This document shows, piece by piece, positions 1-8,524 of a DNA stretch of 30,535 nucleotides (within the stretch, counting starts at the first letter, position 1; every line of letters begins with the position of its first letter). The DNA comes from Acholeplasmataceae bacterium UBA5617 (GTDB lineage: Bacteria; Bacillota_I; Bacilli_A; Acholeplasmatales; Acholeplasmataceae): the NCBI GenBank assembly GCA_002424575.1, contig DIKN01000129.1, positions 1-30,535 on the forward strand, written 5' to 3'. The notes beneath the pieces are model-generated. The model saw only the letters and a program-made list of their open reading frames with translations. It made no database searches and had not been told where the DNA came from. The translations under genes and the position numbers were made by a program.

Positions 1-590
1 TCGCATTAACAAGTGGTGAAAAGGGGCATCCAAAACATCAATCTTTAGAAGATTATCGCATCCAAAAACAACAAGAAGCACAAGCATTCGCTGAACTTTT
101 ACACGGTGTAAGTATCGTTTTACCCTTCGACGATGGCACTCTTCAAGTCAATGATGAGATGAAATTCATCATCGCTGATCTCATCAGTAAGTATAAACCC
201 GATGTCTTAATCACGCACTGGAAAAACTCGATGCACAAAGACCATGAAGCAACCCATCGTATCGTTTTAGATGCTCAGTTTTATGCAGCACTTCCTGGAT
301 TTAAAAGACAAGATGCACCTCATTTTGCTGCAGGACCTTATTATGCTGAAAATTGGGAAGATCCGACTGATTTTCAACCCTATGTTTTTGTTGAGGTCAG
401 TGAGCAAGGCTATCGTCTTTGGCAAGAAGCTATCTCAACACATTGGTTTGCTTTACATAGCACGTCTTTTAAATACAAAGAATACTATGAAGCACTGATG
501 ATTGTCAGAGGTAAGGAAGCCCGATTAACATATGCTCAAGCATTTGATGTGTCCCCCGTGTCTAAGAAAGTGATCAAATCGTCCTTATAA
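1..590 (+). CDS. PIG-L (LmbE-like) family deacetylase, 5' end outside the window
   Basis: The open frame runs in from the left edge (first full codon at base 3), so the N-terminus with the family's metal-binding PDDE-type motif is outside the window; the ATG at 159 is only an internal Met. The visible part holds LTSGEKGHPK, DDGTL and THWKNSMHKDHEAT, which matches the PIG-L/LmbE layout in which the later His-x3-Asp-His supplies another zinc ligand. Family members hydrolyse N-acetyl groups from sugar derivatives in the cytoplasm; the substrate here cannot be told from sequence. About 195 residues are present, consistent with a usual length of 220-270. It ends at a bidirectional terminator shared with the convergent MFS gene. 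Confidence 0.85.
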   Translation, partial: ALTSGEKGHPKHQSLEDYRIQKQQEAQAFAELLHGVSIVLPFDDGTLQVNDEMKFIIADLISKYKPDVLITHWKNSMHKDHEATHRIVLDAQFYAALPGFKRQDAPHFAAGPYYAENWEDPTDFQPYVFVEVSEQGYRLWQEAISTHWFALHSTSFKYKEYYEALMIVRGKEARLTYAQAFDVSPVSKKVIKSSL

Positions 591-593
591 AAT

Positions 594-622
594 AAATGGA
601 TCTCGTTCGAGGTCCATTTTTT
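594..622. terminator. Bidirectional rho-independent terminator
   Basis: An 11-bp stem (594-604 with 609-619, one G-T wobble) and a GTTC loop lie between convergent genes. T-runs on the right and A-runs on the left allow it to work in both directions. The T-run overlaps the stop codon of the minus-strand MFS gene. Confidence 0.8.
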
Positions 623-1790
623 ACATTCGTTGAACAATCGTTGTTTTCCATGCGATGACATAAGAAATCACAATCAAGATTAAAGTTAAAATATATAAAT
701 AGGTTGTCCATTTTAAAACATCCATGATTGATCCAGATATGAGAGTTCCTAAAATCGATCCCACACCATAAGCTGTGAACATCACGCCATACTTTTTTGA
801 ATAGTGCTTGACTCCATAAAATTCTTTTATGGTTGCCGGTACAATAGCTAACCAAGCCCCCAGATTAAACCAAAATAAACCCAAAGATATCATGTATAAA
901 ACGAGGTGCTCACCTTGGTTAATCAATCCTAAGAGTGCAGCTATAGCCATCAATCCTAAACTGATTTTTACCGCATAGTGAAATCCTTTTTTGTCCATGA
1001 TTTTCCCGAAAACGGGACGAGCAATACCATTAAGAAGTGCAAAGAATGATAGTGATAACGTCACTTCTGTCACGTCAAATGCATAATACACAACACCGAT
1101 TTGATACGATAATCCAATCATCATCAAACCGATGGTTGTTGCGATCACAAACATGGCATAAATACGCTTAAACGGTTTTAACTTGAGATGTTCATCTTTT
1201 TCTATAGGTTCATGTTTAAAATCTTGATATTCTTTTAAGATGAAGACGTAAGAAAGAGGGAGTTGAATGATGAGTGTCATCAATCCAAAAATGAGGAATG
1301 TTACATTCAAACCGGTTTGTGTGATGAGATAATTTGCCAAAGGTGCTGTGATCAGAGGAGACATACCAAAACCTAACAAAATGATACCTGCCATGGTGCC
1401 ACTTCGTGTGGGATATAATTTTTGTGCCATGTATATCGGAACACCATAGACCATCCCTACCCCTGTGCCTAAAAGTACGCCATAGGATATAATGAAGATG
1501 ATAAATGATGATTCAATACTCGATAGCAACCATCCGCCCGCAATCAGTATTGTCCCCATCAATACCATGCGTCTCAATTGATTAGGTTTTAAAAAACGTC
1601 CACTGATCATCATCGAACATGCATAGAAAAACAGCGAAGTCATATAGGGAACCCCGCTTAAGAGGGTTCCTATGTTATAACGATGTTCAATATGTAATCT
1701 AAAAACACTGTATGAATAGACGGTTCCCATGAGAAGCATCATGACGATACTTGAAATCAGCATCACGTTATGTCGTTGTTTTTTCATCAT
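621..1790 (-). CDS. MFS transporter, OFA (oxalate/formate antiporter)-like
   Basis: A 389-residue, very hydrophobic protein with about 12 membrane segments split by a charged cytoplasmic loop near residues 185-205 (KEYQDFKHEPIEKDEHLKLK), the normal two-times-six MFS layout. The N-terminal VYSYSVFRLHIE after the first helix and the GISGR-like MISGRFL loop recall the OFA branch, whose members exchange small carboxylates across the cytoplasmic membrane. The actual substrate is unknown. The start is ATG-ATG at 1790/1787 behind AAGGAGC about six bases upstream. It is a single-gene transcript with its own promoter and shares a terminator with the PIG-L gene. Confidence 0.8.
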   Translation of the reverse strand: MMKKQRHNVMLISSIVMMLLMGTVYSYSVFRLHIEHRYNIGTLLSGVPYMTSLFFYACSMMISGRFLKPNQLRRMVLMGTILIAGGWLLSSIESSFIIFIISYGVLLGTGVGMVYGVPIYMAQKLYPTRSGTMAGIILLGFGMSPLITAPLANYLITQTGLNVTFLIFGLMTLIIQLPLSYVFILKEYQDFKHEPIEKDEHLKLKPFKRIYAMFVIATTIGLMMIGLSYQIGVVYYAFDVTEVTLSLSFFALLNGIARPVFGKIMDKKGFHYAVKISLGLMAIAALLGLINQGEHLVLYMISLGLFWFNLGAWLAIVPATIKEFYGVKHYSKKYGVMFTAYGVGSILGTLISGSIMDVLKWTTYLYILTLILIVISYVIAWKTTIVQRM

Positions 1791-1820
1791 AAGCTCCTTT
1801 TACAAATCAGCATCTTTTTT

Positions 1821-1849
1821 ATTATAACATAGACAAAATTGAAATTGAA
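1821..1849 (-). promoter_or_regulatory. Promoter of the MFS gene
   Basis: On the minus strand TTCAAT (1844-1849) lies 17 bp before TATAAT (1821-1826). The -10 box sits about 30 bases before the start codon. Confidence 0.65.
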
Positions 1850-1933
1850 GATTGATTACTTTGAACTTCATACTTTTTTATTACATGGTGTTCATCACGC
1901 ATTCATATCCACCATTTCATGTTGATAATCCGA

Positions 1934-1962
1934 TTTAAACATCATCTCTTCTATGCTAAAAT
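1934..1962 (+). promoter_or_regulatory. Probable promoter of the diguanylate cyclase gene
   Basis: TTTAAA (1934-1939), 17-bp spacer, TAAAAT (1957-1962) with an upstream TG giving an extended -10 (TGCTAAAAT). It is followed by GGGAGGT and the start codon at 1983. The -35 box is weak. Confidence 0.45.
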
Positions 1963-1982
1963 AAATATAGGGAGGTTATACG

Positions 1983-2957
1983 ATGGCAAACACAAAAATG
2001 ACCAAACAATCATTGATGATGCGTTTAGAAGCGCTAGAACGACTCAATCAACACCTGATTGATGAAAAGAATAAAGAGACGAGTCTTCAATTTGGATGGA
2101 GTGGCAACTTAGGTCATTGGTACTGGGATATTCCAACCAATACAGTGACGTTTAATCCGCTTAAAGTTGAAGCGATTGGGTATACGATGGATGAAATTGA
2201 ACAGCCTGTAACCTATCAGTTTTTTACCTCTAAATTGCATCCTGACGACTATGATCGTGTCATGAATAACATGCTTAACCACCTCAAAGGAATCACGCAT
2301 GTCTATGAAGTTGAGTATCGCATCTTGGCTAAAAATGGAGTATATAGATGGTACTATGACCGTGGTTCGATTGTCAAGCGTGATGAACAAGGAAAACCTT
2401 TATTTCTTTCTGGTATTGTTTTTGATATCTCGGAAAAGAAACAAGCTGAAGAAAGATTAAATGAAGAGAATGAAATTCTCTATCAGAAGTCGATTACTGA
2501 TGAACTCACAGATATTTTGAATCGTCGTGGTATCCTTGATTATTTGAAACGTGAATTGTCAACCCATCAAGATCAACCCCTCCTTTTATCCGTTTTACTG
2601 CTCGATATTGACTGGTTTAAAAACATCAATGACATCTATGGTCATTTGATAGGTGATCAAATTTTAAAAGAGTTTTCAACATTGCTTAAGAGTCATCTAC
2701 GCGATACCGATGTCATCGGCAGATATGGTGGCGAAGAATTTCTCATCGTTTTCCCTGATACATCAAGCGATGAAGCACATGTGATTGCTGAACGTTTGCG
2801 TGAGATCGTTTCTACTCATCTTTTTACGGAAGGTATACACCTCACCTTTAGTGGAGGTATTTACCATCTCCAAGGTGCTTCACTCTATGATTTAATCAAT
2901 CAAGCCGATATCAATCTCTACGAAGCAAAACGACAAGGAAAAAACCGCATTCTATAA
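1983..2957 (+). CDS. PAS-GGDEF diguanylate cyclase
   Basis: This 324-residue soluble protein should make cyclic di-GMP from two GTP. Residues 1-35 form a short helical, probably coiled segment. Residues about 40-155 are a PAS domain with its PAC tail (YRILAKNGVYRWYYDRG, then GIVFDISEKKQAEERL), the likely sensor. Residues about 160-324 are the GGDEF domain with D208 (LLDIDWFKNIND), GH/GD motifs, the active-site GGEEF at 249-253 and RDTD at 240-243, five residues before it, the canonical inhibitory I-site. The enzyme therefore looks both catalytically intact and product-inhibited. No membrane segment or EAL domain is present. An AGGGAGGT ribosome site precedes the ATG. Confidence 0.93.
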   Translation: MANTKMTKQSLMMRLEALERLNQHLIDEKNKETSLQFGWSGNLGHWYWDIPTNTVTFNPLKVEAIGYTMDEIEQPVTYQFFTSKLHPDDYDRVMNNMLNHLKGITHVYEVEYRILAKNGVYRWYYDRGSIVKRDEQGKPLFLSGIVFDISEKKQAEERLNEENEILYQKSITDELTDILNRRGILDYLKRELSTHQDQPLLLSVLLLDIDWFKNINDIYGHLIGDQILKEFSTLLKSHLRDTDVIGRYGGEEFLIVFPDTSSDEAHVIAERLREIVSTHLFTEGIHLTFSGGIYHLQGASLYDLINQADINLYEAKRQGKNRIL

Positions 2958-2997
2958 CAGATGACATGACATAAATCCAAAGACATGTCTCATTTAT

Positions 2998-3018
2998 AAG
3001 ACACTTTTGTGTCTTTTT
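2998..3018 (+). terminator. Rho-independent terminator after the diguanylate cyclase
   Basis: A 7-bp stem AAGACAC/GTGTCTT with TTTT loop followed by a T-rich tract, 40 bases after the stop codon. Confidence 0.75.
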
Positions 3019-3091
3019 ATTTTTGCTGAAATAAAAAAAGAGATACAAATGGATGTGTTGGAGTATGATAAAGGTATAAGGAGATGATCAT

Positions 3092-3538
3092 ATGCTCAAT
3101 CGTATGTGGGTTAGGCAGACATTATGGATTGTAGGCACGGGTTTAATCTTACTACCGTATGCATTTCTTATCGTCATTTCAGTTGTTTTTTCCATCCAAC
3201 AAGCTCAGTTTCTATTCGATTATTTACTTCCAGCTGAATTTTCATTTCTCATTTTTGGCGGTGTTTTATTGCTGGGTCTTCTATGCTTTAGAGATCATGT
3301 TCAGATGAAAAGACTGGTCATTTTACTTAGAATACTAGCGCTCAGTTTTTTTGCTATCGTCGTCATTCCACAACTCGCTGGTTTTGCACATGGCGATACA
3401 GAGCCGACAGGTTTTTGGTTTATTGTCACCAACATTTTTCTCGTCATTTTTGATTTAACTGGACTTGGTGCAGGACTTTATGCACTATTTGGTATTCATC
3501 CTCATCACATCGTGTATACAAAAAAAATGGTCGATTGA
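3092..3538 (+). CDS. Small four-helix membrane protein of unknown function
   Basis: A 148-residue protein I do not recognise. Four hydrophobic stretches are visible at about residues 11-33, 47-63, 72-95 and 108-133, with a short polar loop (FAHGDTEPTG) before the last helix and a basic tail. There are no cysteine pairs or catalytic motifs. The start is supported by AAGGAGATGATCAT directly before the ATG. It is monocistronic and its stop codon lies inside a perfect hairpin terminator, converging on queG. Function unknown; a DUF2975-like four-helix protein is possible but not shown. Confidence 0.75.
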   Translation: MLNRMWVRQTLWIVGTGLILLPYAFLIVISVVFSIQQAQFLFDYLLPAEFSFLIFGGVLLLGLLCFRDHVQMKRLVILLRILALSFFAIVVIPQLAGFAHGDTEPTGFWFIVTNIFLVIFDLTGLGAGLYALFGIHPHHIVYTKKMVD

Positions 3539-3548
3539 CCATTTTTTT
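3521..3548. terminator. Perfect bidirectional terminator covering two gene ends
   Basis: A 12-bp perfect stem (3521-3532 with 3537-3548) with GATT loop and A7/T7 flanks. The TGA of the small membrane protein (3536-3538) and the TAA of queG (3547-3549) both lie in or at the edge of the hairpin. Confidence 0.88.
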
Positions 3549-4506
3549 ATGATGAATGTTGCGTATCATCTGCTTGAATCTGTTTTAGTTTTTCCAATAA
3601 ACGTTTTGTTGTTTGTGCAAACCATGGGGTTTGATTGTTTTTCAAAACTCGAGCAATCATGTCATTATAGTGTGTGTTTTTGAAACGATACAACAACATG
3701 ACTGCATTTCGCATGAGGATTGTTTTTCCTTTCCATAAATAAGCCATATGGTCGTATTTCTTCTTGAATGCTTTCTCCGAATCTTGAAAAAGATCCATGA
3801 TGGATACCATCTCTTTACCTGATAGTTCAAACTCAGGGTGGACGATTGCACCTTTCTTAATGTTTTTAGGACAGACCATTTGACAGATATCACAACCAAA
3901 CAAACTATAATTGGCTTCTACTTCTTCATCCGTCAAATGTTTTTTTGCTTGATTGAAGTAACTCATGCATTTTTCAACATGATACATACCTTCTTCTAAG
4001 GCTTGAGTAGGACAGGCATCGATGCACTTATGACAGGTTCCACAGTCATCATCAATCTTTAAGTTCAATGTATCATCTAAAAGAACATCGATGAACACAA
4101 GACCTAAAAACATATAAGATCCTAAATCAGGATGAATAATCAATTGGTTTTTCCCAAAAAAGCCTAAACCACCTAACACAGCAGCGAGTCTTTCATCATG
4201 CGGATGGTTGTCAACACCCATATGGTAAGGATAAGGGATTGCCTGCATGACAATTTCGATACGATGTTTGAGCACCTGATGATAATCCGAACCAAACGTG
4301 TAGAATGAAGGGACGAGATGTGTTTGGCTATGCTTGAGCATACGAAATGGATAGGCAAGCCCTAAAACAACCATGGTGGGATAGGTTTCTTTTGGAACTT
4401 CACGATTCATTTTTGTTGCTTCATCAAGATAATCTTGAGTCTTAATGATTCCAACAGCATCAAACTGTGTTTTAAAATGATCATAAAGACGCTTTGCATT
4501 CATCAT
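3547..4506 (-). CDS. queG: Epoxyqueuosine reductase QueG
   Basis: QueG carries out the last step of queuosine synthesis, reducing epoxyqueuosine in tRNA with cobalamin and two 4Fe-4S clusters. The sequence shows DNHPHDERLAAVLGGLGFFGKN and LGSYMFLG, typical of the cobalamin-binding half, then CGTCHKCIDACP and LFGCDICQMVCP, the two cluster motifs (C155, C158, C161, C165 and C205, C208, C212, with C180 between). A C-terminal helical segment (ILMRNAVMLLYRF) resembles the HEAT-like tail. At 319 residues it is about 50 shorter than usual. I chose the ATG at 4506: GAGGT lies 8 bases upstream, while the ATG at 4521 has no ribosome site and sits about where transcription from the TATAAT at 4528-4533 would begin. 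No other queuosine gene is nearby. Confidence 0.93.
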   Translation of the reverse strand: MMNAKRLYDHFKTQFDAVGIIKTQDYLDEATKMNREVPKETYPTMVVLGLAYPFRMLKHSQTHLVPSFYTFGSDYHQVLKHRIEIVMQAIPYPYHMGVDNHPHDERLAAVLGGLGFFGKNQLIIHPDLGSYMFLGLVFIDVLLDDTLNLKIDDDCGTCHKCIDACPTQALEEGMYHVEKCMSYFNQAKKHLTDEEVEANYSLFGCDICQMVCPKNIKKGAIVHPEFELSGKEMVSIMDLFQDSEKAFKKKYDHMAYLWKGKTILMRNAVMLLYRFKNTHYNDMIARVLKNNQTPWFAQTTKRLLEKLKQIQADDTQHSS

Positions 4507-4527
4507 CTTTTCATACCTCATATCATG

Positions 4528-4533
4528 ATTATA
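4528..4533 (-). promoter_or_regulatory. -10 box for queG
   Basis: A consensus TATAAT on the minus strand, with no convincing -35 at 16-18 bp. It predicts a start of transcription near 4521 and hence a very short leader. Confidence 0.5.
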
Positions 4534-4560
4534 TCATGTTCAATCATCTGTTACCGAATG

Positions 4561-4587
4561 AAAAAGCACCTGAACGCAGGTGCTTTT
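4561..4587 (-). terminator. Terminator of the nucleoside importer operon
   Basis: A perfect 11-bp stem (4562-4572 with 4577-4587) with a 4-base loop, ending in T5 on the minus strand, just after the last permease gene. Confidence 0.88.
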
Positions 4588-4600
4588 AATAACATGATGA

Positions 4601-5779
4601 TTACCGTTTGCCTTGATCGTAGATCTGACCCAAAGCTTTAGGTGCTTGTGAGTTCTTGGAGAAGAACGCGAGGATAATGAGGGTCGCAATAAAGGGGATC
4701 AATTCGTAGTATTCTCGTTGCAAACCTAGATTATCGAGGAATGGTATCGCTGTGTAAGAGGCGGCCAATGTTTTTGTGAAGCCAAAGAAGATGGCTGCCA
4801 TCAGGATACCTGAAGGACGCCAGTTACCAAAAATAAGAACTGCAATCGCTAAGAATCCGAATCCTGCTACGGTGACATTAAACTCAGTCGACGTTGAAAT
4901 GACGAAAATGACACCACCCATACCGGCAAACACACCCGATAAAGTAACCGCTTTAAATCTCAGTTTATAGATGTTAATCCCGAGTGAATCAGCTGCATGT
5001 GGGTTTTCACCACACGCTCTAAGTCTTAATCCAAATTTGGATTTGTAAACGATAATCCATATGATGACTAATAAGGCGAGCGCGATGTAAAAACTGATGA
5101 AAACACGCGTAAAGAAAAGTTCACCGATGATCGGAATATCACCTAAAAATGGAATTTTGGGAATCATAAAGCTGGAACTAAAAGGAATTTGTTGACCACG
5201 TTGAATAAAGCGTGCAGTGAATATCGCAAATGCTGGTGCAAACAGGTTTAATGCAGTTGCAGAAATGACCTGATCAGCTTTCATGTAGATCGATGCATGC
5301 GCATGGATCATCGCATAGACTCCACCAACTGCCCCACCTATCATGATACCCATGATTAAAATGATTTGTTTCGGTATACCAAATAGGAAGAACGATAACA
5401 TAATCAATGATGCAAAAACGAGGACGATGAAGATGTTCAATGCGATATATAACCGATTTTCACGCTGTTTCATGTGAAGTCTATTTAATCCAACGCGTTT
5501 AAATCCCAATTTCGATAAACCAAAATTAACCAATACATCGAGGGAGATCACCCAGATGAGAACCACAACAATCATCACAACGATCGTCATCAACGAATAG
5601 GGATATATCTCCAAACCATGTATCGCCCAAACACCCAAGAAGGCTCCTAAAATCATAATACCTTCCAAAGCGATGTTGGTAACACCACTTCGCTCAGCAA
5701 GTAAGCCACCGAGTGCAACAACAAGTAAGACGGTCATACTGATGTATGCATTTTGAATCAACAGATAGAGGATATCCAT
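4601..5779 (-). CDS. nupQ: Nucleoside ABC transporter permease (NupQ/YufQ-like)
   Basis: A 392-residue polytopic membrane protein of the BPD_transp_2 (RbsC/LivH-like) fold. It opens with LAERSGVTNIALEGIMILGAF, characteristic of the second permease of Bmp-type nucleoside importers, and carries RACGENPHAADSLGINIYKLR, the cytoplasmic coupling segment that contacts the ATPase. It would pair with the neighbouring permease to form the channel. It is the last gene of the operon, two bases after the upstream permease's stop, with AAGGAGGG near the end of that gene as ribosome site. Compared with the usual ~320 residues it has a longer loop near residues 90-110 (SKLGFKRVGLNRLHMKQREN). Confidence 0.9.
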   Translation of the reverse strand: MDILYLLIQNAYISMTVLLVVALGGLLAERSGVTNIALEGIMILGAFLGVWAIHGLEIYPYSLMTIVVMIVVVLIWVISLDVLVNFGLSKLGFKRVGLNRLHMKQRENRLYIALNIFIVLVFASLIMLSFFLFGIPKQIILIMGIMIGGAVGGVYAMIHAHASIYMKADQVISATALNLFAPAFAIFTARFIQRGQQIPFSSSFMIPKIPFLGDIPIIGELFFTRVFISFYIALALLVIIWIIVYKSKFGLRLRACGENPHAADSLGINIYKLRFKAVTLSGVFAGMGGVIFVISTSTEFNVTVAGFGFLAIAVLIFGNWRPSGILMAAIFFGFTKTLAASYTAIPFLDNLGLQREYYELIPFIATLIILAFFSKNSQAPKALGQIYDQGKR

Positions 5780-5781
5780 GT

Positions 5782-6930
5782 TTATTTACCCTCCTTCTTT
5801 TCATGTCGACTGAGTCGCCATGCTTTAAATTGCTGTCCATAACGTTTGAAAATCATTTGTAATGCTGCTGAAATGGCTGTCACATAAATGATGACTGCAA
5901 TAATCATATCAATGATCTGTGGCACAAAACTATAGCGTTGCATGTAAAATGCACCCATACGGATGTTCGCTAAGAATAAACCAGCAAATAGAGCACCAAT
6001 CGGTTCACCTAAGCCAAGGAGTGCAACTGAGATACCATCAAAACCTTGGGGAAATATTTCAAACGCTGTTCCGATATTTTTACCAACAACCAAGAAAGCA
6101 ATAGCTCCAGCCATGCCTGCAAATGATCCCGATAAGGTCATCGCTGTGATGATATTCGCTTTGGTATTCATGCCAGCATACTTTGATCCAGGCATCGAGA
6201 AACCCGATGCACGAAGTCCAAAACCTAATGTTGTTTTATGCAAAATGATGTGGGCAATGATCACCACAATAATCGCAATAAATATCCCAATATTTGCTGT
6301 TGAATTGGGAAATACCGATGTCAATAAAGGTAGTTCAGCTGTTCTTAAAATATTGAGTGAACGCGAATAGGTGGGGTTAAATACATATTTCATGATGAAA
6401 ATAATCAAAAGATTACCTGCAATATAGTTCATCATGATCGATGATACGACTTCGTTGACGTTGGATAGTGCTTTGAGTAGACCAGGAATAAGACCCCATA
6501 TGGCTCCTGCGAGCATACCCGCTAAGAAGGCAATAATCCAATGTACGGTACCCGGCAAAGTATAACGTACACCGATGTGAATGGCGACATAAGCCCCCAT
6601 CATCATCTGTCCAGATGCACCGATGTTAAATAATCCTGTGCGGAATGCAAAGGCGACAGCTAACCCCGTTAAAATGATTGGTGCTGCTTGGTATAACGTA
6701 TTACCGATCCCGCGCAGACCCCCATTGAAACCACCAATAAGGAGGGTACCTAATGCAGGAAAGGCGTCACCGGCATCAAAGATTAACATGATGATCAATC
6801 CAATGAAAAGACCTAATCCGATAGCGATCAAACTTGGCTTTATGACAACCAGTGCTCGCAATATCGCTTGACCTATCTTTTTTAAAATCTTAACGATGAC
6901 ATCTTTTGCTTGCTTCTTATGCTCATTCAT
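5782..6930 (-). CDS. nupP: Nucleoside ABC transporter permease (NupP/YufP-like)
   Basis: A 382-residue membrane protein with about ten hydrophobic segments after a cytoplasmic, lysine-rich start. Diagnostic motifs are AFRTGLFNIGASGQMMMGAY and RASGFSMPGSKYAGMNTK (coupling helix), followed by LSGSFAGMAGAI, as in the first permease of Bmp-dependent nucleoside importers. The frame is open from a GTG at 6939, but the ATG at 6930 has GAGGTG six bases upstream, so I use 6930. This makes an 8-base overlap (ATGAATGA) with the ATPase stop, indicating translational coupling. Confidence 0.9.
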   Translation of the reverse strand: MNEHKKQAKDVIVKILKKIGQAILRALVVIKPSLIAIGLGLFIGLIIMLIFDAGDAFPALGTLLIGGFNGGLRGIGNTLYQAAPIILTGLAVAFAFRTGLFNIGASGQMMMGAYVAIHIGVRYTLPGTVHWIIAFLAGMLAGAIWGLIPGLLKALSNVNEVVSSIMMNYIAGNLLIIFIMKYVFNPTYSRSLNILRTAELPLLTSVFPNSTANIGIFIAIIVVIIAHIILHKTTLGFGLRASGFSMPGSKYAGMNTKANIITAMTLSGSFAGMAGAIAFLVVGKNIGTAFEIFPQGFDGISVALLGLGEPIGALFAGLFLANIRMGAFYMQRYSFVPQIIDMIIAVIIYVTAISAALQMIFKRYGQQFKAWRLSRHEKKEGK

Positions 6931-8446
6931 GGACGCCACCTCGCTTTGCTCCTGACATATAAAGACCTAACTCATTGACTGTTGTTTTCTTTGGATCAAG
7001 CTCACCAACGATTTCACCTTCATACATGACCAAAATCCGATCAGATAAGTTCATGATTTCTTCGAGTTCTAGTGAGATTAACAACACAGCTTTTTGTTGA
7101 TTACGTTCTGAAATAAGCTGTGCATGGATATATTCAATCGCTCCAACATCCAGGCCACGCGTCGGTTGTACGGCAATCAGTAATTCGTGTGCACGGCTAA
7201 TTTCTCTTCCTAAAATGGCCTTTTGTTGATTACCTCCACTCATTTGACGTACGATCGTCTTTGGACCTCGCTCACTGCGAATATCAAAACGATTGATCAA
7301 TTCATCAGCGTGATCTTGAATGACATCAAACTTGAGAAAAGCATGTTTTTGAAACTGTGGTTGATAATAATTTTGTAAAATAAGATTGCTTTGCAAGTCA
7401 AAATCCATAACCACACCATGTTTTTGGCGGTCTTCTGGAATGTGTGACATGCCTTTTTGATATTTTTGACGGATGGGGAGATGGGTAATATCGCTTCCCA
7501 TGAGGGTAGCTTTCCCTGAAATGATGGGTTTGAGTCCTGTCAAAGCATGAATTAATTCTGTCTGTCCATTGCCATCAATCCCAGCAATCCCTAAAATTTC
7601 ACCACGGTGTAATTTAAAGCTGACATCTTTAACAGCATGTCTTCCATGACCACTGACATTGAGATGTTCAACTTCAAAAATAGATTCTCCACGTTCCATG
7701 TCTGGTTTTTCAACTGTGAATGAAACTTCACGACCTACCATCATCTCGGCAAGTGTCTCAATCGATGTATCTTTAACATTCACTGTACCAATCTTTTTCC
7801 CTCTTCTAAGAACTGTGCATACATCTGCAACAGCTTTTATTTCATTCAATTTGTGCGTGATGAGCATGATGGTTTTTCCTTCTTTAGCAAAACCGCGCAT
7901 GATATTCATCAACTCATGGATTTCTTGAGGGGTGAGAACCGCTGTTGGTTCATCAAAGATTAGAATATCGGCATCTCGATAAAGCATCTTGAGAATTTCG
8001 ACGCGTTGTTGCTGACCGACCGTGATGTCCTTGATATATGCATGGAGATCGACGTGTAATTTATAGGTCTGGATTAAATGTTGAAGCTTTTTTGTTGCTT
8101 GTTCATATTGGATAATACCATTTTGAGTATCTTCAGCACCTAAAATAATGTTATCCAATACGGTGAACGATTCAACCAGTTTAAAGTGTTGATGCACCAT
8201 CCCAATACCCAAGCGATTGGCATCATTTGGATTTTTGATTTCAACAGGGCTTCCATCAATGAGGATATCACCTTGTTCTTGGTGATAAAGACCAAATAAA
8301 ACCGACATCAATGTCGATTTACCTGCACCATTTTCACCTAATAAGGCATGAATTTCACCCTGCTTAACCTGCAAGGTTACATCATCATTGGCATAAAGTG
8401 TCCCGAATATTTTCGTGATATGCCGCATTTCTACTTTATATGTCAT
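6923..8446 (-). CDS. nupO: Nucleoside ABC transporter ATP-binding protein (NupO/YufO-like)
   Basis: A 507-residue protein with two fused ABC domains. The first has Walker A GENGAGKST (38-45), signature TVGQQQR and Walker B ILIFDEP (161-167). The second has a degenerate Walker A (GIDGNGQTE, about 290-298), a good signature SGGNQQK (404-410) and a Walker B in which Glu is replaced (IAVQPTRG), so only the first nucleotide site is likely fully catalytic. This asymmetry is normal for ribose/nucleoside-type importers. It powers uptake with the two downstream permeases. The start is supported by AAGGAG seven bases upstream. A terminator-like hairpin separates it from the lipoprotein gene. Confidence 0.93.
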   Translation of the reverse strand: MTYKVEMRHITKIFGTLYANDDVTLQVKQGEIHALLGENGAGKSTLMSVLFGLYHQEQGDILIDGSPVEIKNPNDANRLGIGMVHQHFKLVESFTVLDNIILGAEDTQNGIIQYEQATKKLQHLIQTYKLHVDLHAYIKDITVGQQQRVEILKMLYRDADILIFDEPTAVLTPQEIHELMNIMRGFAKEGKTIMLITHKLNEIKAVADVCTVLRRGKKIGTVNVKDTSIETLAEMMVGREVSFTVEKPDMERGESIFEVEHLNVSGHGRHAVKDVSFKLHRGEILGIAGIDGNGQTELIHALTGLKPIISGKATLMGSDITHLPIRQKYQKGMSHIPEDRQKHGVVMDFDLQSNLILQNYYQPQFQKHAFLKFDVIQDHADELINRFDIRSERGPKTIVRQMSGGNQQKAILGREISRAHELLIAVQPTRGLDVGAIEYIHAQLISERNQQKAVLLISLELEEIMNLSDRILVMYEGEIVGELDPKKTTVNELGLYMSGAKRGGVHE

Positions 8447-8464
8447 ATGCTCACTCCTTTGTTG

Positions 8465-8497
8465 AAAAACAAGGGGAAAGTTGTTCGCTTTCCCCTT
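8465..8497 (-). terminator. Terminator-like hairpin inside the importer operon
   Basis: On the minus strand AAGGGGAAAG (8488-8497) pairs perfectly with CTTTCCCCTT (8471-8480) around a 7-base loop, followed by GTTTTT. It lies between the lipoprotein and ATPase genes; it probably gives partial termination or protects the 3' end of the lipoprotein mRNA. Confidence 0.7.
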
Positions 8498-8524
8498 GGA
8501 CTATCAACGCTGTTTTTTAATCAA

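Noticed and set aside
5963..6370. 135-residue plus-strand open frame opposite the NupP-like permease
   Set aside because: Mirror of a well-supported membrane protein gene; no ribosome site, proline-rich complement-type composition.
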